From Alkalicoccobacillus plakortidis (GTDB lineage: Bacteria > Bacillota > Bacilli > Bacillales > Bacillaceae_D), in contig NZ_JAMQJY010000007.1 of NCBI RefSeq assembly GCF_023703085.1, positions 19,891 to 83,890 of the forward strand: a stretch of DNA of 64,000 nucleotides, given 5' to 3'. Positions 9,473 through 17,509 of the stretch are shown in pieces (position 1 is the stretch's first letter; the number at the start of each line of letters is the position of its first letter). A program made the translations under genes and the position numbers. Under the pieces are notes generated by a model. That model searched no databases, was not told the origin of the DNA, and saw only the letters and a list, made by a program, of their open reading frames with translations.

Positions 9473-10540
9473 ATGGAAAGAAGAACAATAGCCATCCTTT
9501 TTGGTGGAGTATCAACGGAGCACGAGGTGTCTCTGCAGTCTGCGGCAGCCGTAATTGAATCGATCCCTGCAGCAAAATATCATGTAATAAAAATTGGTAT
9601 CACTAAAAATGGTAGGTGGTATAAATTTGACGGGATTAGCCAACAAATTAAAGATAAATCTTGGGAGAAAAGCCCGTTTTTAAGAAGAGTTGTGATTAGT
9701 CCAGATCATCAAAAGCCAGGATTAATAGTCTTAGATGAGGCGGAACATACCTATCTGCACATTGATTGTTACTTTCCTGTTCTTCATGGGAAAAATGGTG
9801 AGGATGGAACCATACAAGGTTTATTTGATATATCAAATGTTCCATACGTTGGCTGCGGAACTCTAAGCTCTGCTCTTTGCATGGACAAGGTATTTGCTCA
9901 GCAAATAGTGAAAAGCGTAGGTTTGCGCACTACTGAATTTATTTTCTTTCATCAGCATCAATACTGTTCTCTAGATGTAGAGGCATGGGCAAAGGAAAAG
10001 GTTGGGTACCCGATATTTGTTAAACCAGCGAATTCAGGGTCATCGTATGGAATTACAAAAGCATCGAATGACTTGGAGTTACGTGCTGCAATAGAACGAG
10101 CTTTTATCTTTGATGAGAAGGTTCTTTGTGAGGGAGCCATAAAAGGAATGGAAGTCGGGTGCGCAGTATATGGTAACGAGTCTCCTGAAACTGGACTGAT
10201 TGGAGAAATTGAGCCTAGTAAGGAGTTTCTTGATTTTGACGATAAATATCTTTTAGGTGAGATAAAACAATATGTACCTGCAAGACAAGAGCAACATGTG
10301 CTGAATAAGGTGCAAGAACTAGGCATTCAAATCTATCAATTATTAGGTTGTAAAGGATTAGCGAGAGTTGATTTCTTTGTTCAAGGCGATGGGGCAATCA
10401 TTTTTAATGAAATTAATACGATGCCTGGTTTTACGACTTCTAGCAGATATCCAAAAATGATAGAAGCATCTGGCATCTCATATTCTGAATTACTTGATGA
10501 ATTAATAGAGCTTGCTATTCGCAGGGGTGAAGCATCTTGA
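9473..10540 (+). CDS. VanC/E/G-like D-Ala-D-Ser-type ligase (ATP-grasp)
   Basis: ATP-grasp ligase joining D-Ala to a second D-residue for peptidoglycan precursors, 355 aa. N-terminal block AILFGGVSTEHEVSLQSA, then FPVLHGKNGEDGTIQG and SSALCMDK. The Van-subfamily end motif is EINTMPGFTTSSRYPKM (about 313-329), where housekeeping Ddl enzymes have a different SxxYP-type ending. The omega loop (about 252-260) reads FLDFDDKYL, close to the FFDFEEKY/FFDYTEKY type of VanC and VanG and unlike the loop of D-Lac ligases VanA/VanB. D-Ala-D-Ser specificity is therefore the better guess. ATG follows AGGGGAG. The racemase start overlaps its stop. Confidence 0.85.
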   Translation: MERRTIAILFGGVSTEHEVSLQSAAAVIESIPAAKYHVIKIGITKNGRWYKFDGISQQIKDKSWEKSPFLRRVVISPDHQKPGLIVLDEAEHTYLHIDCYFPVLHGKNGEDGTIQGLFDISNVPYVGCGTLSSALCMDKVFAQQIVKSVGLRTTEFIFFHQHQYCSLDVEAWAKEKVGYPIFVKPANSGSSYGITKASNDLELRAAIERAFIFDEKVLCEGAIKGMEVGCAVYGNESPETGLIGEIEPSKEFLDFDDKYLLGEIKQYVPARQEQHVLNKVQELGIQIYQLLGCKGLARVDFFVQGDGAIIFNEINTMPGFTTSSRYPKMIEASGISYSELLDELIELAIRRGEAS

Positions 10541-11682
10541 ACCGGCCAAGAGCGTGGGTAGATATACATCTTGATCGCCTCAATCATAATGTTCAACAAA
10601 TTAATGCCTTAATTTCTAAGAAAACTAAGATTATGGCTGTTGTCAAAGCGGATGCATATGGTCATGGCTTAGAGCAAATCACCTTAAGCTTACACCAAGC
10701 AGGAGTAACATCCTTTGCTGTAGCAACGCTTGAAGAAGCAATTGAGGTAAGGGGCTTGCTTCCTTTTGCAGACATTTTGATTCTAGGTTTTACGCCTGTT
10801 CAAAATGTTTATCAGTTAGCTCGCCACAGATTGATTCAAACGGTCTTTTCGGAATGGTATGTAAAATTATTGGCTTCTGCTGCTTGCTCAGCTAGGGTTA
10901 TGATTAAGGTTGAGATTAAAGTGGACACAGGAATGAATCGAATTGGTTTTGCTTACGATCAGACAAATGTCATTAAAGAGCTATTTTCCTATAAAGATCT
11001 GAGAGTGAATGGAATTTATAGTCATTTGTCTGTAGCAGATAGTTTCAAGCCGGAAGACCTCGCTTATACTCAGGTCCAGATTAATAGGTATGAACTATGC
11101 TTAAAAGAACTGGATGGGTTTTCGTATGGTCGAACTCATTTGCAAAATAGTGCAGGAATTATTAATCAATCACATCTACAATTTGATTATGTGAGGCCTG
11201 GAATTATGCTTTTTGGGATTCCATCTGGTGAAGTAAAAGAAGTAGATTTAAAGCCAATTCTAGAGCTTAAAGCTAGCATCTCTATGATTAAAATAGTTAA
11301 GGCTGAAGAATATGTTGGATATGGTCGTATCGTTAATTTCAACGAACCAAGGAAAATTGCAACCGTCTCTATTGGATATGCAGATGGCTATCCGAGAAGT
11401 CTATCGGGAAAGGCTGTGCCCGTTTTAGTGAATGGGCAGTATGCAAGAATAATTGGAAGTGTGTGTATGGATCAATTAATGATTGATGTAACGAATATAG
11501 TTGGAGTAAGCGAAGAAGATCAAGTAGTATTAATAGGTACAAGTCAAACTAAGAAAATTATGATGTCTACGATAGCAGAAAAAGCTCACACTATTACCAA
11601 TGACCTCGCATGTCAATTCTCGCTCCGTACGGTTAGACTTTATACATCAAGCAACGAGAAGGATGTGGAAACACTTGTCTAA
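10537..11682 (+). CDS. VanT-like alanine/serine racemase (soluble, no membrane domain)
   Basis: PLP-dependent fold-type III racemase, 381 aa. The PLP lysine is in MAVVKADAYGHG (about residue 38), and the second catalytic Tyr region is SIGYADGYPRSL. The blocks SHLSVADSFKPEDLAYTQ and GSVCMDQLMIDVT resemble the racemase domain of VanT serine racemases. VanT proteins carry an N-terminal multi-helix membrane domain for L-Ser uptake; this one has none. TTG 10537 overlaps the ligase TGA, so the two are coupled. Supplying D-Ser (or D-Ala) to the ligase is the natural role. It could also be a second alanine racemase. Confidence 0.82.
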   Translation: MNRPRAWVDIHLDRLNHNVQQINALISKKTKIMAVVKADAYGHGLEQITLSLHQAGVTSFAVATLEEAIEVRGLLPFADILILGFTPVQNVYQLARHRLIQTVFSEWYVKLLASAACSARVMIKVEIKVDTGMNRIGFAYDQTNVIKELFSYKDLRVNGIYSHLSVADSFKPEDLAYTQVQINRYELCLKELDGFSYGRTHLQNSAGIINQSHLQFDYVRPGIMLFGIPSGEVKEVDLKPILELKASISMIKIVKAEEYVGYGRIVNFNEPRKIATVSIGYADGYPRSLSGKAVPVLVNGQYARIIGSVCMDQLMIDVTNIVGVSEEDQVVLIGTSQTKKIMMSTIAEKAHTITNDLACQFSLRTVRLYTSSNEKDVETLV

Positions 11683-12358
11683 GCATATATTGATTGTAGA
11701 CGATGACCATGAGATTGCTCATCTAGTAAGTATTTCTCTCAAAAATGAAGGATTCACAACAATGACAGCAAGTAATGGATTAGAAGCACTTAAACAAATG
11801 GAAAAACACCATACTGACTTAATTGTATTAGATGTTATGATGCCTGAAATGAATGGGTTAGAGTTTTGCCAAACAGTTAGACAAAGTCAGGACCTACCTA
11901 TTCTGATGATTAGCGCCAAATCAGAAGATATGGATAAAATTACTGGGATTATGACCGGGGCTGATGACTACTTAATCAAACCTTTTAATACACTTGAGCT
12001 CATTGTGAGAATCAAAGCCTTATTAAGAAGAGCCTACTATTACCGAGATACACCAAAAGATAACACGCTGCTCGAATTAGGGGAGCTTACCATAAATAAA
12101 AAGAAATATCAGGCGATCGTTGGAGAACTTGAGATCAAGTTAACCTCAAAAGAATTCGAGATCTTATATCTACTAGCAAGTAACACAGGACAAGTGTTTG
12201 ACTCAGAAACAATATTCCAACACGTATGGAAGGAGAAGTATTACGATTCAAATAATACGGTAATGGTTCATATCAGTAATTTACGAGATAAGTTGGAGAA
12301 AGCATTAGGTTACAAAGTCATACAAACAGTTTGGGGGGTTGGTTATAAGGTTGAATAA
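11675..12358 (+). CDS. VanR-like OmpR-family response regulator
   Basis: Response regulator of 227 aa: receiver with D9-D10, phospho-acceptor D53 (LIVLDVMMP) and the switch Lys in YLIKPFN. A winged-helix DNA-binding domain ends in VIQTVWGVGYKVE. TTG 11675 gives the standard beginning MSKHILIVDDD; ATG 11663 is in frame but is overlapped by its own GAGAAGG. The start overlaps the racemase stop by 8 bases. It probably works with the kinase at 8205, four genes being co-directional; splitting kinase and regulator to the two ends of the cluster is unusual. Confidence 0.86.
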   Translation: MSKHILIVDDDHEIAHLVSISLKNEGFTTMTASNGLEALKQMEKHHTDLIVLDVMMPEMNGLEFCQTVRQSQDLPILMISAKSEDMDKITGIMTGADDYLIKPFNTLELIVRIKALLRRAYYYRDTPKDNTLLELGELTINKKKYQAIVGELEIKLTSKEFEILYLLASNTGQVFDSETIFQHVWKEKYYDSNNTVMVHISNLRDKLEKALGYKVIQTVWGVGYKVE

Positions 12359-12451
12359 CTATGAAGAAGTAAGGAAACTCCTATACACGCATTAGAGCCT
12401 TCACAACCTATAATTTCACATAAGTATTTTTATCATGAGCACTAACATGCC

Positions 12452-12505
12452 AGAAGCTACTCATTATCTGCATACAAGATAATAAGTAGCTTCTATTTTG
12501 TCATT
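12452..12505. terminator. bidirectional terminator between van-like cluster and merR gene
   Basis: An 18-bp stem AGAAGCTACTCATTATCT / AGATAATAAGTAGCTTCT with one G-T type mismatch, T-rich on the + side and A-rich on the other. It serves both converging genes. Confidence 0.85.
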
Positions 12506-12890
12506 TTTTATGAATCGCCTCTGTCCCCGCATCCAATGCCGTCATATAATAATGGCATTTATGATTAATGATCTCCATCGTTTGTTTTAGTTCTTCCATC
12601 TGAGCTTCTACTGTCGCTTTTCGTTCCAAAAACATCTCATATCTCTGCTTTAAGGTAGAATCTCCCTCAGCACACCAACCGATAAATCCTTTGATTTCTT
12701 TTATTGGCATTCCACTAGATTTAAGGCACTGAATAATTTTTAGCGATTCTAGGTCAGATTCTTTGAATAGACGAGTTCCACTCGGAGAACGTTCCACAAA
12801 AGGCATGAGCCCTTCCTTATCATAGTAGCGTAATGTATGGACGGTTAAATTCATTTCTTCTGCAACTTCGCCAATTGAGTAAGTCATCAT
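12501..12890 (-). CDS. MerR-family regulator (AdhR/NmlR-like)
   Basis: A 129-aa MerR regulator. The N-terminal winged helix reads YSIGEVAEEMNLTVHTLRYYDKEG, with the family hallmark RYYD and then FVERSPSGTRLF. A long dimerisation coiled coil (about 78-115) follows. Aldehyde-responsive members such as AdhR use a redox/electrophile-sensitive Cys; here C-containing KCHYYM near the end and WCAEG in the middle are candidates. It is divergent from an alcohol dehydrogenase whose promoter carries a MerR-type operator. The same operator precedes the acetyltransferase at 14178, so both are likely targets. Confidence 0.85.
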   Translation of the reverse strand: MMTYSIGEVAEEMNLTVHTLRYYDKEGLMPFVERSPSGTRLFKESDLESLKIIQCLKSSGMPIKEIKGFIGWCAEGDSTLKQRYEMFLERKATVEAQMEELKQTMEIINHKCHYYMTALDAGTEAIHKK

Positions 12891-12917
12891 TATATCTCTC
12901 CTATTCCTAAACTATAG

Positions 12918-12936
12918 AGTTCGAGTTAACTTTAGC
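12918..12936 (-). promoter_or_regulatory. possible weak MerR autoregulatory site
   Basis: CTAAAGTTAACTCGAA on the minus strand keeps one half and the AGTTAACT core of the operator, close to the merR start. It is degenerate compared with the two strong sites. Confidence 0.35.
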
Positions 12937-12989
12937 TTTACTGTATCTTAGCATATTCACCTTCAACGATCCAAACCAGATCTTTTTAC

Positions 12990-13020
12990 TTGACCTAGAG
13001 TTAACTTTAGGGCTTACGCT
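12990..13020 (+). promoter_or_regulatory. MerR-type promoter/operator of the alcohol dehydrogenase gene
   Basis: The -35 TTGACC (12990-12995) and -10 TACGCT (13015-13020) are separated by 19 bases, the long spacer typical of MerR activation. The near-perfect palindrome CCTAGAGTTAACTTTAGG (12994-13011) lies within it. Confidence 0.8.
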
Positions 13021-13076
13021 AGTGTTGTTAGAGGGCAGGACTCTCTATCATACAAAAACGTTGGAGGTTCGATCAT

Positions 13077-14117
13077 ATGGTAAAAGCAAAGGCTCGTGCA
13101 GTAGATGGTCCAGATAAAGGTTTCCGGGAAGCGGAGATTACTAGGCGTGACCTCGATCTACATGACGTTTTAATTGAGATTAAATTCGCAGGTATTTGTC
13201 ATTCGGATATCCACACGGCTCATGGTGAGTGGGGAGAGGTCAACTATCCGTTAGTTCCAGGACATGAGATTGCTGGGATTGTAACAGAGGTCGGTCCTGA
13301 GGTAACCAAGTATAAAGTTGGTGACCGTGTAGGTGTCGGTTGTATGGTTGATTCTTGTGGAGAATGTGAGAACTGCCAAAAAGGGGAAGAACAATACTGT
13401 AACAAAGGGAACATCCCTACTTACGTTGGTGTTGATAAATATGGTGAGCCTACACAAGGAGGATATTCTACTCATATCGTTGTAACGGAAGGATTTGTTG
13501 TTCAGATTCCTGATAATATTGAGTTAGATGCAGCAGCACCACTACTTTGCGCAGGAATTACTACCTTCTCACCATTAAATCGTTGGGAAGCAGGACCAGG
13601 TAAAAAAGTAGCAGTCGTTGGTATGGGAGGACTTGGCCACGTAGCGGTTAAGATTGCACATGCTATGGGAGCCGAGGTAACTGTTCTTTCACAAACATTA
13701 AACAAAAAAGAAGACGGGTTAAAATTTGGAGCAAAAGAGTATTATGCAACAAGTGAACCAGAAACCTTTGAGAAACTTGCTGGTACGTTTGATCTAATCA
13801 TCAATACGGTTAGTGCGAAAATCGACGTGGGTGCATATATTAACTTGCTAGCTCTTGATGGAACAATGGTTAACGTGGGTGCTCCTGCAGAACCATTATC
13901 TGTTCATGTGATGTCATTAATAGGACGTCGCCGTTCATTTGCAGGATCGATGATTGGTGGTATTCGTGAAACACAGGAAATGTTGAATTTCTGTGCGGAG
14001 CATAATATCACACCAGATATCGAAGTGATTTCTGCTGATGAGATTGATGCAGCCTACAAACGTGTCCTGGGATCAGATGTAAAATACCGCTTTGTTATTG
14101 ATACGAGTACGATGTAA
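13077..14117 (+). CDS. zinc-dependent NAD(P) alcohol/aldehyde dehydrogenase (AdhA-like)
   Basis: Medium-chain dehydrogenase of the cinnamyl-alcohol/AdhA type, 346 aa. Catalytic zinc ligands lie in [15 protein letters not shown] and GHEIAG. The structural zinc cluster is [15 protein letters not shown], and the Rossmann motif is GMGGLGH. ATG 13077 follows TTGGAGGT. It is divergent from the MerR regulator and has a MerR-type promoter, so a role in removing reactive aldehydes is likely by analogy with B. subtilis adhA. A clear terminator follows. Confidence 0.9.
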   Translation: MVKAKARAVDGPDKGFREAEITRRDLDLHDVLIEIKFAGICHSDIHTAHGEWGEVNYPLVPGHEIAGIVTEVGPEVTKYKVGDRVGVGCMVDSCGECENCQKGEEQYCNKGNIPTYVGVDKYGEPTQGGYSTHIVVTEGFVVQIPDNIELDAAAPLLCAGITTFSPLNRWEAGPGKKVAVVGMGGLGHVAVKIAHAMGAEVTVLSQTLNKKEDGLKFGAKEYYATSEPETFEKLAGTFDLIINTVSAKIDVGAYINLLALDGTMVNVGAPAEPLSVHVMSLIGRRRSFAGSMIGGIRETQEMLNFCAEHNITPDIEVISADEIDAAYKRVLGSDVKYRFVIDTSTM

Positions 14118-14128
14118 GTGTATAGAAA

Positions 14129-14168
14129 AAAGATGTCCTTAATATTCAGTTAAGGGCATCTTTTTTTG
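14129..14168. terminator. terminator after the alcohol dehydrogenase gene
   Basis: Stem GATGTCCTTAA / TTAAGGGCATC followed by eight T, between two convergent genes. Confidence 0.88.
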
Positions 14169-14177
14169 TTGCGCATT

Positions 14178-14745
14178 TTACTCCTCAATGGACTTAATCA
14201 CTTTAGCTGGAACTCCGGCAACAATCACATTGTCAGGAACATCCTTTGTTACGACAGCGCCTGCAGAAACAATGGAATTTTCACCAACAGTCACACCAGG
14301 CATAATGGTTGCAGCGATTCCAATCCACGCTCTTTTTTTGATATAAATTGGCTTTGATATAGTTGATCGACGATTGGAAGGAGAAATGGGATGATTAGTA
14401 GTAACCAGGTTTACTTTTGGAGCAATTAGTACATGGTCCTCAAGCGTAATCCCACCTCGATCCATAATCGTGCAGCCTGAATTGATGAAGACATCTTGAC
14501 CTACTTTTATATTTTGACCAAAGTCTGTATAAAAGGGAGGTAATAACTCGAATGACTCATCTATGTCGTTCCCTGTTAATTCTCCAAATAAAAGTCTCAC
14601 CTCATCAGCATTATGATAACCAGTATTCAGTTTAGCGATTATCTGTTGGGCGCGATCGATAGCTTGAGCCATTTTAGAGAATTCAGGATCTTGAAGGGAG
14701 ACTACTTCTCCAAGCAAGGTCCCGTTCAAAAATATCTTTTTTCAT
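14178..14745 (-). pseudogene. sugar O-acetyltransferase (maltose acetyltransferase type), start region out of frame
   Basis: Left-handed beta-helix acetyltransferase that moves acetyl from acetyl-CoA to sugars. The hexapeptide repeats are visible (VGQDVFINSGCTIMDRGG, then IGIAATIMPGVTVGENSIVSAGAVV). The catalytic His is in LVTTNHP. The open frame begins only at a TTG (14729), which has no ribosome site. A strong AAGGAG plus ATG at 14745-14743 lies upstream but is one base out of frame across an A6 tract (14737-14742). Dropping one A gives MKKIFLNGTLLGEVV and 188 aa, the family length. The promoter upstream has the MerR operator. The break is a sequence error, slippage or a true frameshift. 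Confidence 0.78.
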
Positions 14746-14785
14746 TAACAGTCACTCCTTTTTACTAGCGTTCCACTACAAAATA

Positions 14786-14816
14786 ATCCTATCACCTAGA
14801 GTTAACTCTAGGTAAA
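14786..14816 (-). promoter_or_regulatory. MerR-type promoter/operator of the acetyltransferase gene
   Basis: On the minus strand, -35 TTTACC (14816-14811) and -10 TAGGAT (14791-14786) are 19 bases apart. The perfect 20-bp palindrome ACCTAGAGTTAACTCTAGGT (14794-14813) fills the spacer. It matches the operator in front of the dehydrogenase. Confidence 0.82.
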
Positions 14817-14819
14817 GCG

Positions 14820-14940
14820 CTAACCACCACAAACCGCCTTCCGAATGCCACAAAATTAGACAATTCCCCGAATCCCACACCACCCGCGAGTTTCCCGCAT
14901 ACACTACACGGTACACCCCACTCAGAGCTTCACAACCTGC
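14820..14940. other. purine-poor (C/A-rich) intergenic stretch
   Basis: About 120 bases before the glmS promoter are unusually rich in C and A and poor in G on the + strand. No gene or hairpin was recognised. Confidence 0.4.
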
Positions 14941-14941
14941 A

Positions 14942-14970
14942 TTGACGGCACTTAGTCAATCGGGTATGAT
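14942..14970 (+). promoter_or_regulatory. sigma-A promoter of glmS
   Basis: TTGACG (14942-14947), 17 bases, TATGAT (14965-14970). Transcription from about 14977 gives a leader of about 280 bases that contains the ribozyme. Confidence 0.75.
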
Positions 14971-15018
14971 TATTCTGGATTACATGAGAGGAGGACCGTA
15001 AGTATTACAGCAACATAA

Positions 15019-15190
15019 AGCGCCTGAACTGCCCCACGATCGGAATTTGGGTCAGTTGACGAGGAGAGGGTTTATCGATTTTATCGGCGGATGCCCTCCG
15101 GCTGACGCATGACAGCCGCCAAGCTTCTGTAAAAAACATCAGGGTGACCTGATGGACAAAGCCAGAAGTGCCATGCCCATATAGAAACTA
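15019..15190 (+). ncRNA. glmS ribozyme (glucosamine-6-phosphate activated)
   Basis: Self-cleaving riboswitch that lowers glmS mRNA when GlcN6P is plentiful. The cleavage site lies between A15019 and G15020, in AAAG/CGCCTGAACT. The core GACGAGGAGAGGGTTTATCG, the TCGGCGGATGCCCTCCGG segment and the terminal part around AGCTTCT match the known ribozyme layout. It is followed by a stable hairpin and the glmS start. Confidence 0.95.
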
Positions 15191-15204
15191 AAATTGATAA
15201 GAGT

Positions 15205-15237
15205 GGGGGCAAGTATGCCCTCAGGTTGCTTGCCCCC
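15205..15237 (+). promoter_or_regulatory. stable hairpin between ribozyme and glmS ribosome site
   Basis: Stem GGGGGCAAG / CTTGCCCCC with a 15-base loop and no T run. It ends 10 bases before the GGGAGGT site, so it looks like a stability or translation element rather than a terminator. Confidence 0.6.
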
Positions 15238-15258
15238 GACTATGGGAGGTAACCATTT

Positions 15259-17062
15259 ATGTGTGGAATTGTAGGTTATGTAGGAACGGAAGATGCAAAG
15301 GAAATCTTGCTTCAAGGACTTGAAAAGCTTGAGTACCGTGGCTATGACTCAGCCGGTATTGCCCTGACTAACGGAGAGGGTGTACACGTATTCAAGGAAA
15401 AAGGACGTATCGCTTCCTTACGTGAAGTTGTGGACAATGATACCAGCGCAACAGTTGGAATTGGACACACTCGCTTGGGCAACGCATGGCGTACCAAGTC
15501 AGTTGAATGCACACCCGCATCAGAGCACAAGTGCCCGTTTCACCCTCGTACACAATGGTGTCATTGAGAACTACAAAGAACTAAAAGCGAACTACCTAAG
15601 TAACAAAGAGCTAGCAAGTGATACAGACACAGAGGTCATTGTTCAGATCATCGAGCATTTTGTAGAACAAGGCCACAACACGGAACAAGCCTTCCGTGAG
15701 ACGTTATCTCTACTAAAAGGATCATACGCTCTAGCCTTACTTGATAAAGAAAACAAAGAAACCGTATTTGTCGGTAAAAATAAAAGCCCGCTTCTTATTG
15801 GCGTAGGTGAAAATGTGAATGTTATTGCATCTGATGCAATGGCGATGCTTGCTGTGACGGATCAGTTTGTTGAGATCATGGATCAGGAGATCGTCATCGT
15901 AAAACGTGATTCTATCACAATCGAAACCCTTGCCGGTGTAAAAGTAGAACGCGAGCCTTATACAGCTGAGCTTGATATGAGTGATATCGAAAAAGGAACC
16001 TACCCTCACTTTATGCTGAAGGAAATTGATGAGCAGCCGTTTGTTATGCGTAACATCATCCAAAAGTATCAAAATGAAGACGGTGGCCTTCGTATCGACG
16101 CGGACATCCGTGAAGCTGTCAAAACAAGCGACCGCATCTATATCATTGCAGCTGGAACAAGCTACCACGCAGGTCTTGTTGGAAAGCAGCTAATTGAAAA
16201 GCTAGCTAACCGCCCAGTTGAAGTGCATATTGCCAGCGAATTCCTGTACAATATGCCGTTATTATCAGAGAACCCACTCTTTATCTTCATCTCTCAAAGT
16301 GGTGAAACTGCCGACTCAAGAGGTGTATTAGTCGACGTGAAGAAAAAAGGCTACAAAGCCCTAACAATCACAAATGTACCAGGATCCACGCTTTCTCGTG
16401 AAGCAGATTTCACCCTTCACACATACGTTGGACCTGAAATCGCTGTTGCTTCTACAAAAGCATACACAGCACAAATCGCTGTATTCGCGATTCTTGCTGT
16501 AGACGTAGCCCGTTCTGCTGGTATCGAGCTAGACTTCGATCCATTGCAAGAACTAGGTATCGTCGCAAACGCGATGGAAGTCCTAACAGCACAGAAGGAA
16601 GAAATGGAGAAAGTCGCACGTGACTTCCTATCCGTTACACGTAACGCCTTCTTTATCGGACGCGCATCAGACTACTATGTAGTGGTTGAAGGTGCCCTGA
16701 AGCTAAAAGAAATCTCATACATCCAAGCAGAAGGATTCGCTGGAGGAGAGCTGAAGCACGGAACAATTGCCTTAATTGAAGAAGGCACACCAGTGTTTGC
16801 ATTAGCAACACAAGAACACGTTAACTTAAGCATTCGCGGAAACGCCCAAGAAGTAGAAGCACGCGGCGCCCACGTCTGCACCATCAGCATGGAAGGTATC
16901 AACGAAGCCGACGACCAAATCGTACTTCCACGCGTGCACGAGCACTTATCTGCTCTAGCCGCAGTTATTCCAATGCAGTTGATCTCTTATTATGCAGCAT
17001 TGCACAGAGAGTGTGACGTTGATAAGCCACGTAACCTTGCGAAGAGTGTGACGGTTGAGTAG
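15259..17062 (+). CDS. glmS: glutamine--fructose-6-phosphate aminotransferase GlmS, frameshifted as read
   Basis: Makes glucosamine-6-phosphate from fructose-6-phosphate and glutamine, the first step to UDP-GlcNAc. The N-terminal nucleophile is Cys2 (MCGIVGYVG) of the glutaminase domain. Two SIS domains follow, and the end [12 protein letters not shown] is typical. The frame breaks at 15473-15478, where CGCTTGGGC stands for CGCTGGGC. Removing one T restores GHTRWATHG and 600 codons, the standard length. A free-living Bacillus without GlmS needs amino sugars, so the extra T is most likely an error or a very recent change. Controlled by the ribozyme. Confidence 0.93.
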
Positions 17063-17156
17063 GGGATAAAATAACACAAAAGCACCTATTGAGTTACAAA
17101 AAAGATGGTAACTAAATAGTGAAAATCAAAAATATTTCAAATTGTATTTTCACATC

Positions 17157-17195
17157 AAAGATCCCTCATACTTTTAAGTGTGAGGGATCTTTTAA
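17157..17195 (+). terminator. terminator after glmS
   Basis: Stem AAAGATCCCTCATA / TGTGAGGGATCTTT with a short loop and T tail. Confidence 0.85.
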
Positions 17196-17210
17196 GTGTA
17201 GCTTTGAAAT

Positions 17211-17262
17211 AAAGTTGCGATGTTTATAAAAAAGTTGCGATGGTTTGAAGAAAGTCGCGATG
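17211..17262. repeat. three short AAAGTTGCGATG-type repeats
   Basis: AAAGTTGCGATG appears twice and AAAGTCGCGATG once, about 20 bases apart. Confidence 0.55.
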
Positions 17263-17299
17263 TTATTTAAAGGAATTAAATCGGTTTCCCTTTTAATTG

Positions 17300-17327
17300 G
17301 CGTTCCTTACATAGGAACGTTTTTTCT
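17300..17327 (+). terminator. second hairpin terminator in the glmS-NTase gap
   Basis: Stem CGTTCCT / AGGAACG followed by a T-rich run. No gene lies directly before it, so it may be the end of a lost gene or part of a repeat. Confidence 0.6.
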
Positions 17328-17387
17328 TTTACTCCTTAGGACTAAGGAAATTAATGTTAGAATTATGTGGTGGAGTAGTCGAAGTTA

Positions 17388-17414
17388 TTCAACTAACGGG
17401 GCAGGATAGTTGAA
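17388..17414. repeat. palindromic element, left copy
   Basis: TTCAACTA ... TAGTTGAA around CTAACGGGG. A sister copy lies at 18380-18409, on the other side of the nucleotidyltransferase gene. Confidence 0.5.
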
Positions 17415-17509
17415 TACCTTCCCGAATAACTCATCTATGGATTATTTACGAAGTTCTTAAATTAAATTAAGACGTTAGCTGAAAGAAGTTTAGTTTAGGA
17501 GGAGTCTAT

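Larger units (their letters stand above)
17063..17509 (+). other. intergenic region: terminators and short repeats
   Basis: Holds the glmS terminator (17157-17195, stem AAAGATCCCTCATA / TGTGAGGGATCTTT), three GTTGCGATG-type units (17211-17262), a second hairpin with T run (17300-17327, CGTTCCT / AGGAACG) and a palindromic element TTCAACTA...TAGTTGAA (17388-17414). No gene is seen. Confidence 0.7.

Noticed and set aside
9473..10540. ligase as ordinary housekeeping Ddl
   Set aside because: The SRYP end motif and the omega loop are of the Van D-Ser type, and the neighbours are VanS/T/R-like; still, only phylogeny can decide.
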